Shown in pieces: positions 1 to 6,333 of a stretch of DNA of 21,920 bases. Under the pieces are notes generated by a model. The model searched no databases and was not told the DNA's origin. It worked only from the letters and a program-made list of their open reading frames with translations. The DNA comes from Longimonas sp046498435 (lineage in GTDB: Bacteria; Bacteroidota; Rhodothermia; Rhodothermales; Salinibacteraceae), in NCBI RefSeq assembly GCF_046498435.1, contig NZ_JAWOAR010000037.1:1-21920 (forward strand). The letters are read 5' to 3'. Numbering within the stretch: position 1 is the first letter of the stretch; each line of letters begins with the position of its first letter. Made by a program: the position numbers and the translations under genes.

Positions 1-12
1 CCGTCGGCAGAC

Positions 13-92
13 GATCTGGGATCCATCTCCCAATGGATAGATGCGTGCGGGACGTAAAGGTAGCCTTCAACCGGCGGAATGGATCCCGGATC
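13..92. repeat. Imperfect inverted repeat pair around BamHI-like core
   Basis: GATCTGGGATCCAT at 13-26 is matched by ATGGATCCCGGATC at 79-92, its reverse complement in 13 of 14 positions. About 52 nt lie between the arms. This looks like the ends of a small repeat unit; whether it recurs in the genome cannot be seen from this window. Confidence 0.5.
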
Positions 93-113
93 AGCGGCGC
101 CAGGGGCGCCTTG

Positions 114-149
114 CCTGTCCTGAACTCGATTCAGGATCTGGATGACAGG
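114..149. repeat. REP-like palindrome
   Basis: TCCTGAA (118-124), loop CTCGA, and TTCAGGA (130-136) form a perfect 7-bp hairpin. An outer CCTGTC (114-119)/GACAGG (144-149) pair overlaps the inner stem. The core resembles the widespread bacterial intergenic repeat with the form TCATCCTGAAC...TTCAGGAT, recalled from general knowledge and not searched. It has no T-tract, so it does not look like a terminator. Confidence 0.55.
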
Positions 150-217
150 GCGATGGAGAGATGTACGCCTTCTGAACCCATGGCACAACCCGTTCTCAGA
201 ACCGCGCCAGATAGCCC

Positions 218-250
218 TTGACTTTCCAATCCCCGATAATTAGCATTATC
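218..250 (+). promoter_or_regulatory. Possible promoter with overlapping operator palindrome
   Basis: TTGACT at 218-223 is followed after 17 nt by TAGCAT (241-246), a fair match to a sigma-70 type -35/-10 pair. The perfect palindrome GATAAT-TAGC-ATTATC (235-250) covers the -10, as expected for a repressor site. The arms resemble Fur half-sites, but the spacing does not fit a standard Fur box. It sits about 60 nt upstream of the recombinase start, so it could control that gene. Promoter rules in this phylum may differ, so this is tentative. Confidence 0.35.
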
Positions 251-308
251 AGGAATTGAGATTTGCAAACCTGAATACCGAATTCCTTCACAGAACCCCC
301 ACGAAATC

Positions 309-1424
309 ATGGAGCCATCCGACGCCGCCCCAAACGCAGCCGATATGTCCTCATCTGCCGAGTCTGAGCCTCCGTCAGAGGCGGTCGAAACGTCCCCTAC
401 TACGAACACGGGGCAACAAATCGCGCCTACGAGCACCGGGGAGGATGCTGAAACTAACGATCTGGCCCCGATTATCCCTGATTCCGGCGATTCAGGAGGG
501 ATTTCGTCGGATGATGCCCCGCTCGTACACACCTCCATTAAGGAATCGACGAACCTGCTTTCGATGTATTTGACGCGCTATGAGCGTCCCGAAACCAAGC
601 GCGCCTACAAAAACGACATCGTGCAGTTTTTCGGGACCGACGAGGTCGTGTTGCCGCTGGCACGCAAAGCCACGTTCATGCATGTGAACCGGCACATCCG
701 CGATCTCGAAGAGGAGGACCGCGCTGCTTCCACGATCCAGCGCCGCGTGTCGGCCATCCGCGGATTCTTTGACTGGCTGGTGGCGCTGGAACTGATTCCA
801 CGCAACCCAGCCGATGCCGCACTCATCCGCAAAACACGCCGCGCCAACACCTCTGATCGCTCCATCACGTTTTTGTCGCGAGCGCAGTCAAAACGCCTGC
901 TCCGTGCTACCCAAGAGGCTGGAGAAGCAGCTAAAAGAGACCATGCATTATTGTTGGTGTTACTCCACTGTGTATTACGTCGCTCTGAAGCAGCTGCTAT
1001 GGACGTTAAGCATATCCGTCCACTTGGTCATTACTGGGTGCTTGACCTTCCAGATACGAAAGGAGGTTCTGATCAGTATGTAAAGATACCAGCTCATGTT
1101 GTAGATGTAATTGATGATATGAAATCGCATTACGGAATTGAAGAGGGGGCCCTGTGGCGGTCTTTCAGCAACCGCAACCGGGGCGACCGGATCACAGGAG
1201 ATGCCATCTATCGCATTGTGCGGCGCACCGCCGAGCGAGCCGACCTGCCTGATATCGGAGCCCACGCCCTGCGACATACCGGATGCACCCTTGCGCTTGA
1301 ATCCGGTGCCACGATTGAACAGGTCAAGACGCACGCGCGCCACAAAGACATTGATACCACAATGGCCTACATCCATCAGCGCGACAAGCTGCGTGACAGC
1401 GCCGCAGATCGCATCAATCTGTAG
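309..1424 (+). CDS. Tyrosine recombinase/integrase (XerC/XerD-like)
   Basis: This 371-aa protein is a DNA strand-exchange enzyme of the phage-integrase family. Residues about 80-175 form the SAM-like core-binding domain and about 185-370 the catalytic domain. The catalytic set is visible: R224 (in VLRRSE), K251 (DTKGG), H319 and R322 (HALRHTG), H345 (RHKD) and the nucleophile Y354 (MAYIH). The first 75 residues or so are an unusual Ser/Thr/Pro/Asp/Glu-rich extension, probably disordered, which makes the protein longer than the roughly 300 aa of Xer proteins. ATG 309 is the first start in frame and has no clear ribosome binding site. Codons for residues about 200-280 (910-1145) are distinctly AT-rich (about 44% GC against about 62% just before). 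It may be a chromosomal Xer paralogue or an element integrase; no attachment site is evident. It stands alone, facing the pathway operon. Confidence 0.92.
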   Translation: MEPSDAAPNAADMSSSAESEPPSEAVETSPTTNTGQQIAPTSTGEDAETNDLAPIIPDSGDSGGISSDDAPLVHTSIKESTNLLSMYLTRYERPETKRAYKNDIVQFFGTDEVVLPLARKATFMHVNRHIRDLEEEDRAASTIQRRVSAIRGFFDWLVALELIPRNPADAALIRKTRRANTSDRSITFLSRAQSKRLLRATQEAGEAAKRDHALLLVLLHCVLRRSEAAAMDVKHIRPLGHYWVLDLPDTKGGSDQYVKIPAHVVDVIDDMKSHYGIEEGALWRSFSNRNRGDRITGDAIYRIVRRTAERADLPDIGAHALRHTGCTLALESGATIEQVKTHARHKDIDTTMAYIHQRDKLRDSAADRINL

Positions 1425-1429
1425 GAGAC

Positions 1430-1447
1430 GAGAGGGCGGCCCTTTTT
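1430..1447 (+). terminator. Short hairpin terminator after recombinase
   Basis: AGGG-CGG-CCCT (1433-1443), extended by G-T and A-T pairs and followed by five T (1443-1447), lies directly after the recombinase stop and before the convergent methyltransferase gene. The stem is short, so strength is uncertain. Confidence 0.4.
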
Positions 1448-1448
1448 A

Positions 1449-2333
1449 TTAGTCGAACTGAATAAGCAAGTCAAACTGGTTCGCCGTGTAGATGAGCGTG
1501 TTGTTGTGGAGCATACGCATGCGGGTCGCCCACCATGAATCAAGATCGGGATGTGGGATCGTATCTAATTGCTCGGCTTCGTCATGCATAAATGCAAGAA
1601 TAGATTGCAACGCGTATGCCTCATCTTGAACATACGTCTTTTTTGAAGGTGCAATTACCCAGTCACTACCCCGCATAGCAACACGAGCATTCCTTTTGTT
1701 TGCCCAGTGTACGATTTCTTGTGGTGGATAAGCTCCGTCTTCCAGTTCAGTTTTTTGGTAAACTGAGTTATGGTAGATTGATGCAATTTTATGTTCTGTA
1801 CTTGCAGTCCGCGCACTGGGATAAGGAGCCAGTTTCGTTCCCATAGCAAACGTAAGCGGTGCATAGAGCAGTCCATTTTCGGGAATCAGCGCTTCGATGG
1901 TCGTGAGTGCTTCATGGAGAGGCATCAGATCGAGGACTGAGCGGGCCACGATTGCATCGTACGAGATTTCGTCTCCGGTGGTAACGTCGAGTAGCGAAGT
2001 CGGCTGTACCGTGACAGTGTGCGGGGGCGTCGCGTACGCTTCGGCGACCGACTCGGTAACAGCGCGGTTTTCAGACTGAGGCTCCAGCGCGGTGTAATGA
2101 ACTGCGGTATCGTGCGTAGCCATGTCGTCCAGAATGCGCTGCATCTGATCGCCGCGTCCGGCCCCGATTTCCAGCAGGCGGAGCGGGGCCTTTGTTTCGT
2201 CTGCGCGGGCCACGAGTGCCTCGATAAACCGCTGGTAGAGCACGTCTGACTGGGCCCGTGCGCTGACAGATTGCAACGCCTTCAGGTAGCGCGGGTAGTT
2301 GAACGTGTGAGCGGTGCGGGGAAAGTTAGACAT
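1449..2333 (-). CDS. Class I SAM-dependent methyltransferase (pathway operon)
   Basis: This 294-aa protein has a Rossmann-type methyltransferase core. Motif I is LLEIGAGRGDQ at residues 53-63, followed by a plausible acidic strand (TALEPQ) and an ARSVLDLMPLHEAL segment typical of motif IV and after. The acceptor substrate cannot be read from the sequence. The frame is open further upstream, but that part overlaps the queD-like gene. The ATG at 2333, giving MSNFPRTAHTF, starts 4 nt after the queD-like stop and is the natural start. It is the last gene of the four-gene operon, so it probably methylates an intermediate or end product of that pathway. A central block (about 1565-1800) is markedly AT-rich. 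Family assignment is firm, specific function unknown. Confidence 0.85.
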   Translation of the reverse strand: MSNFPRTAHTFNYPRYLKALQSVSARAQSDVLYQRFIEALVARADETKAPLRLLEIGAGRGDQMQRILDDMATHDTAVHYTALEPQSENRAVTESVAEAYATPPHTVTVQPTSLLDVTTGDEISYDAIVARSVLDLMPLHEALTTIEALIPENGLLYAPLTFAMGTKLAPYPSARTASTEHKIASIYHNSVYQKTELEDGAYPPQEIVHWANKRNARVAMRGSDWVIAPSKKTYVQDEAYALQSILAFMHDEAEQLDTIPHPDLDSWWATRMRMLHNNTLIYTANQFDLLIQFD

Positions 2334-2337
2334 GCTG

Positions 2338-2736
2338 CTATGCTTCGTCAGTGAGTAGAGTTGTGTATTGAGCCGCAGCCTCTTCATCCTCCCAGATGCG
2401 CACATGCATACGATGGCAGCGGCGTTGCGTCTCCTTATCCAACGATCCGCAGATATGCTCCGCTGCAATGCGAGCAAAGTGCTCCACACTTGGATTTAAG
2501 CCCTCAAATGCAGGCAGGTCGTTTAGCGTCTGATCAGACACGTGGTCTTTCAACAATTCAAGAGCAGATTTTACGTCTGTAATATCACAGACATATCCCC
2601 ACTTATTTAGCGATTCTGACTCAAGCACAACCTCAACAGTGAAATGGTGCGAGTGCCATTTATTCTCGGGTCCGCAGTTTGGAACGGTGAGGTAATGCTG
2701 TGCGATTAGATCTTCTTTTACAACAAGGGTATACAT
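2338..2736 (-). CDS. QueD/PTPS-like pterin enzyme with altered active site
   Basis: This 132-aa protein has the length and fold pattern of 6-carboxy-tetrahydropterin synthase (QueD) and 6-pyruvoyltetrahydropterin synthase. Probable zinc ligands are H14 (AQHYL) and H28/H30 (WHSHHF). C21 is in the position of the catalytic cysteine, E85 lies in the PSVEHFA motif that holds the pterin ring in relatives, and E116 (RIWED) is near the C-terminus. In QueD and mammalian PTPS the next motif is L-D-H-x-x-L-N; here it reads SDQTLND, so the catalytic His appears to be Gln69. That argues against a plain queuosine enzyme. It lies 16 nt after the dehydrogenase and 4 nt before the methyltransferase, so it belongs to the same transcript. 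I leave out the queD symbol because the substrate is probably different. Confidence 0.85.
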   Translation of the reverse strand: MYTLVVKEDLIAQHYLTVPNCGPENKWHSHHFTVEVVLESESLNKWGYVCDITDVKSALELLKDHVSDQTLNDLPAFEGLNPSVEHFARIAAEHICGSLDKETQRRCHRMHVRIWEDEEAAAQYTTLLTDEA

Positions 2737-2752
2737 TGCAATAAGTGATTAA

Positions 2753-3754
2753 TTACTGACTCATGACAAGGATCGTCGGGGCAGGTAACGCGCCAGTGCG
2801 CAAGGTTGCATAGACAGCCGGTGCTTCCCGGAAATCGACAAAGCGGGCATGGGGCTGAGCCGGAGAAAGGGTGGCTGTCAACGTCATCGCTGTGCGGAGC
2901 TGACGGTCTTTGCTCCAGCGCGTTTTGCGTTCGGCGGGCAGCGTAGAAACTGGTGTCGCTGCTACCGTGAGGCGTTTGCGATGGAACGCCGCGCCTAAGT
3001 CGAGTTCGACCGACTTTGTGCCGTACCATGACCCCATCACAATACGCGTTTCCTGCCCTGCCACATCGAGCGCGCGCTGGAGCATAGCGGGCTGGCCGCT
3101 GCACTCGATTGCGACATCGGGGCCATCCCGCCACGGGGAGGGCAGCCCAGCACGCGTCAATGCATCGGGTAGATAGCAGTGAGCATCGGGAAGCAGTGCG
3201 GCGATACGCTCAAGCACATGGGGCTGGTCTACCACAGCAAGATCGAGCGCCGGAATGTCGCTTAAGAGACGCGCCACGAGCTCTCCAACGGTGCCTGCAC
3301 CGATGAGCACGACCCGCGATCCGGGACCGACCTGCGCATCCCATACGATATTCAGCGCGGTCTCTACGTTTGGAATGAAGGTGGCATCAGGGGTAGAAAG
3401 GACCGCTGGTAGCGCGTAGACGGCAGTTTCAGAGACGATGTGATGGGTCGCGTGCGGCAGAAATCCGAACACGCGCGTGCCCACCGGCAGGGTAGCATCG
3501 GGCCCTGTGCTGGTTACGCTGCCCACAGTGCAATAGCCGTAGGGGCGGGGATACGAAAAGTCAGCGCTGTCGGCAGTGGTATCCTGTAAACTCGGATCGA
3601 CCTGCCCGTTAAGCACAAGGCGCTCGGTGCCGGCACTGATCAGCGCGCACTGCGTCTGGATGCCAACCTCATTACCTGTAGGAGCAGGCACCGGCTGGGC
3701 AGTGAGCTGGGTGGTGCCATCGCCATTGAACAGCAGAAGCAAGCGACTACGCAT
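2753..3754 (-). CDS. MDR-family (BchC-like) dehydrogenase
   Basis: This 333-aa protein belongs to the medium-chain dehydrogenase/reductase superfamily. The N-terminal catalytic domain has CALISAGTERL (residues 36-46), the form seen in the BchC-like branch, with YPRPYGYCTVG in place of the classical zinc-alcohol-dehydrogenase GHE motif. The nucleotide fold has GAGTVG at 152-157 and an acidic D176 at the end of the second strand, which suggests NAD(H). C36 and the His cluster at 101-105 could bind zinc, but this is inference. ATG 3754 (MRSRLLLLF) overlaps the end of the preceding gene by 8 nt; an upstream in-frame start at 3784 would lengthen the overlap and lacks homology-like sequence. The context suggests oxidation or reduction of a pathway intermediate bearing an alcohol or aldehyde side chain. 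Confidence 0.82.
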   Translation of the reverse strand: MRSRLLLLFNGDGTTQLTAQPVPAPTGNEVGIQTQCALISAGTERLVLNGQVDPSLQDTTADSADFSYPRPYGYCTVGSVTSTGPDATLPVGTRVFGFLPHATHHIVSETAVYALPAVLSTPDATFIPNVETALNIVWDAQVGPGSRVVLIGAGTVGELVARLLSDIPALDLAVVDQPHVLERIAALLPDAHCYLPDALTRAGLPSPWRDGPDVAIECSGQPAMLQRALDVAGQETRIVMGSWYGTKSVELDLGAAFHRKRLTVAATPVSTLPAERKTRWSKDRQLRTAMTLTATLSPAQPHARFVDFREAPAVYATLRTGALPAPTILVMSQ

Positions 3755-5108
3755 CGGGCCAGGTGGGATCTGCGAACAGCACAATGTCTTCGCCCGCCCA
3801 CTGATACATCACATTGGCAAACTGCATCGCATGCAGGGACTGCACGCTGGGAGCGTTTGCAGTGGCACAGCCCTCCAGCGGGTTAAGTCCCGCCAGGTAC
3901 ATAGGGGCAAGCGTAACGACGAGCTTTTGCACCTGCTTCTGCATAATCATGTGACGGATGACACAGGCCCCGCCCTCGACCATAACCGATTTGATTCCCT
4001 GCGCATACGCATCGCGGCGGACGGCTGGAATCGACACGCCCCCCGGCCCTTCAGGTACCTGTCGCACTGTAGCGCCTACCGCTTCGAGCGCTGCAATTCG
4101 CTTTTCATTGCTCGAAGATGTGTAGATAAGTGGCGACGTATTTTTACTGCTAAATATAGAGGCATCAGGGGGGCATCGAAGCGTTGTATCCAGTACAATA
4201 GGGCGCGGATTGGTACCGTCTACATGTCGAACGGTTAGGCGTGGATCATCAGAAATAACAGTACCAATTCCTACAAGAATACCATCGTGAATGGCACGCA
4301 GCTCATGGGTAAGCTTCATGGAAGAGGCGTCGCTAATGCGCGTGGGCGAGCACGAGGCATCGGCGATGGAGCCGTCGAGGCTCTGCGCGTAGCTGAGCGT
4401 GATGAACGCTTGCGATTCGACATCGGCATAGTGTTGAGCGCGCTGAGCGAGGCTCTGAAGGTCGGCACTATGCGGATTGGCGTACCCGTCGCCGCCCGTC
4501 GGCGTGGTATCAATGCGCAGCATATGGCGCATCCGCTCGACTTTGGTTTCGAGATACGAGGAGTTGTGCCGATTTAGATGGGGTTCGATGGGCACACGCT
4601 CCGAGACGGTAACGCCATACTCGCGCAAGCTTTCGATCTTGGCTGGATTATTCGTGATGAGGCGCACCGATCGAATCCCCAGGTCCTGAATCATGAGCGC
4701 GCCCACCGTATAGTCGCGCTCGTCGGGTTCATGGCCCAGCATGAGATTGGCCTCGACCGTGTCGTAGCCCTCATCTTGGAGGTTGTAGGCTTTCAGCTTA
4801 TCGTGGAGCCCAATGCCGCGGCCTTCCTGGCGCAGGTAGAGCACGACGCCCTGCCCCGCCTCGGCAATCATGCGCATAGACGTGTTAAGCTGCTCGCCGC
4901 AGTCGCAGCGGAGCGAACCCAGCACATCGCCGGTAAAGCACTCCGAGTGGATCCGTACGAGCACCTCCTCCGCATCCTCCACATCGCCATAGACCACGGC
5001 GAGGTGGTCCTCGTTATCGAGATCGTTCTCATACAGCATCAGCGAAAACGTGCCGTCCACGGTGGGGATACGGGCGGTCGTTAAGCGCGTGACCGAAGTG
5101 GTGTCCAT
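3747..5108 (-). CDS. GTP cyclohydrolase II-RibD reductase fusion
   Basis: This 453-aa protein joins two riboflavin-type domains. Residues about 8-195 are GTP cyclohydrolase II: zinc ligands C57, C68 and C70 with the family spacing, RQEGRGIGL (93-101), D129/R131 in the catalytic segment and TNNPAKI (152-158). This domain opens GTP to a diaminopyrimidinone ribosyl phosphate. Residues about 233-450 are the RibD C-terminal reductase: SLDG (243-246), DDPRLTVR (287-294) and VEGG (377-380), which reduces ribosyl to ribityl. There is no RibD deaminase and no RibB domain. It is first in the operon, with its stop inside the start region of the next gene. Missing deaminase and the pterin-type neighbours suggest a branch other than ordinary riboflavin synthesis, though a second riboflavin copy cannot be excluded. 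Confidence 0.9.
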   Translation of the reverse strand: MDTTSVTRLTTARIPTVDGTFSLMLYENDLDNEDHLAVVYGDVEDAEEVLVRIHSECFTGDVLGSLRCDCGEQLNTSMRMIAEAGQGVVLYLRQEGRGIGLHDKLKAYNLQDEGYDTVEANLMLGHEPDERDYTVGALMIQDLGIRSVRLITNNPAKIESLREYGVTVSERVPIEPHLNRHNSSYLETKVERMRHMLRIDTTPTGGDGYANPHSADLQSLAQRAQHYADVESQAFITLSYAQSLDGSIADASCSPTRISDASSMKLTHELRAIHDGILVGIGTVISDDPRLTVRHVDGTNPRPIVLDTTLRCPPDASIFSSKNTSPLIYTSSSNEKRIAALEAVGATVRQVPEGPGGVSIPAVRRDAYAQGIKSVMVEGGACVIRHMIMQKQVQKLVVTLAPMYLAGLNPLEGCATANAPSVQSLHAMQFANVMYQWAGEDIVLFADPTWPDA

Positions 5109-5319
5109 ACAGTAAAAAAATGATCGTGGAAGATGCAGCGTGAGGACCCGCTTGGGCCGGCAGCATTTGAACCAAAGCCTTACGGTAAGACTATGACTAT
5201 ACTACGGCATAGCAACCCGCCTGTGCCTTCGAATGTTACGTAGCGTATGCTGCAGCGGGCCAACTATGTTGTAACACACCTGCTGCTCCTGTTTTTCTCA
5301 TTGCCTGCACGTTCCGTCT
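5109..5319. promoter_or_regulatory. Divergent intergenic region
   Basis: The minus-strand operon and the plus-strand ThiD-like gene start from this 211-nt gap, so both promoters should lie here. A perfect inverted repeat CTTAC-G-GTAAG is at 5179-5189, next to a GACTATGACTAT direct repeat and TATACT (5198-5203, reading AGTATA on the other strand). I find no well-spaced -35 element and no FMN riboswitch-like conserved core upstream of the GTP cyclohydrolase gene. Confidence 0.35.
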
Positions 5320-6207
5320 GTGGATTCTGATACTGGTTCGAGCTCGTCGTTCGCTCCGCTTCTCATCAACGCGTTATACACCGGACTGTCGCGCGGCCTT
5401 AATGCCGACATTCGCGCTACGCAAGCGGTGGGCGGTCTTCCGCTTTCGCTTTGCACCGCTCATATTGTAGCGAGCCACGGTGTGGTTACAGATGTACTCA
5501 ACGTTCCGTCGGATACCGTACACGCACAGATCGAGCACGTGCTGTCGCCAGATACGCCTGAGCACATCACTCCCAACGCGGTTAAGGTTGGGATTGTGGG
5601 CGCTACGCCGTCGGTGCGAGCGGTAGCACAGCTTTTGGAGAACGAGGCCTTTAGCGGTCCCTCTATTTTGGATGTGACACTCAGCGGCCCCAGCGGCGAG
5701 GATATCGCGGAACCCGCCACGATCGAATCGCTCACCAATATTATGGGCCAGATGTCGCTGGTTACGGTACGTCGGCGGGATGCGGAGCTGCTCGCCAGTA
5801 TGGAGATACCCACCCTCGACGATGCGCAAGTGGCTGTGCAGCGCATCGGTCAGCAGGGCGCTTCGTCGGTACTTTTGCGCTGCGGACGCCTGCCCACGCA
5901 CTTTTTTGAGCGCGAGGGGGAGCCCCCCAACTTTGCACTGGATCTGCTCTGGCATGAGGGCGAGATGGCGCTGTTCGAGGCACCGTTCGTGGAAACGAAT
6001 ACAGACATCAGCGGGCGATCAAGCGCCTATCTGGTTGACCTGCTCCATCGGCTTCATCAGGGTACATCGCTCACCGATGCCATCCAGGCGTCAAAGCGAC
6101 GTCTGGCTGATACGCTTCACAGCGTTCGGAGCGTAGCGGCTCCCCATGCTTCCGCCCGCTTCTTTGCAGCGTTCGAATCGCACAAGGAGACGCCCATGCA
6201 CGAATAG
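5320..6207 (+). CDS. Degenerate ThiD-like (HMP kinase family) protein
   Basis: This 295-aa protein follows the hydroxymethylpyrimidine/phosphomethylpyrimidine kinase layout of the ribokinase superfamily. GLNADIRATQAVGGLPLSLC (residues 26-45) parallels the G-I-Q-A-D-L-K-T segment of ThiD, NAVKVGIVGA (86-95) parallels the AVK-x-G-M-L-G-S segment, and the C-terminal helices match in order. The phosphate-binding and catalytic motif GTGC/GAGD appears as SGRSS (231-235), so the catalytic Cys/Asp seems lost and the N-terminal G-S-D-S-G-G-G is also missing. It may be a pseudokinase, a ligand-binding protein or an enzyme with changed chemistry. The start is GTG 5320; no ATG is close by. It lies 126 nt before the LacI-type gene and might share its transcript. 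Confidence 0.65.
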   Translation: MDSDTGSSSSFAPLLINALYTGLSRGLNADIRATQAVGGLPLSLCTAHIVASHGVVTDVLNVPSDTVHAQIEHVLSPDTPEHITPNAVKVGIVGATPSVRAVAQLLENEAFSGPSILDVTLSGPSGEDIAEPATIESLTNIMGQMSLVTVRRRDAELLASMEIPTLDDAQVAVQRIGQQGASSVLLRCGRLPTHFFEREGEPPNFALDLLWHEGEMALFEAPFVETNTDISGRSSAYLVDLLHRLHQGTSLTDAIQASKRRLADTLHSVRSVAAPHASARFFAAFESHKETPMHE

Positions 6208-6333
6208 CGCTGCTGTTCTGATACGAAACGATAAAAAGTTGTCGCGTATACACCCAGGTCTGTCATATGTGGTAGACGACCCGTATTGTGTGTGCGTACG
6301 GCCAACCGTTCCTTTGGCGATGTCTTAACAGTT

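Larger units (their letters stand above)
1..308. other. Intergenic strip with repeats upstream of recombinase
   Basis: I see no convincing gene here; the only forward reading frame (33-221) is rich in unlikely residues and has no recognisable family. The strip carries an imperfect 14-bp inverted repeat (13-26 with 79-92), a REP-like hairpin (114-149) and a promoter-like region with a palindrome (218-250). The repeat density is consistent with a small non-autonomous mobile element or a REP cluster lying upstream of a tyrosine recombinase. Confidence 0.6.

Noticed and set aside
33..221. Forward reading frame at the left edge
   Set aside because: No recognisable family, lies over repeat sequences, and its composition looks like translated intergenic DNA.
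1..1448. Integrated element with attachment sites around the recombinase
   Set aside because: No tRNA, no direct-repeat pair and no phage or plasmid genes are visible, so element boundaries cannot be supported.
2334..2489. Longer N-terminus for the methyltransferase
   Set aside because: The extra 52 codons overlap the QueD-like gene in another frame; the ATG at 2333, 4 nt after its stop, is far more likely.
4287..5084. Plus-strand frames opposite the GTP cyclohydrolase fusion
   Set aside because: They are antisense shadows of a well-supported gene with intact catalytic motifs.
5109..5319. FMN riboswitch upstream of the GTP cyclohydrolase fusion
   Set aside because: The minus-strand sequence shows none of the conserved FMN-element core segments.
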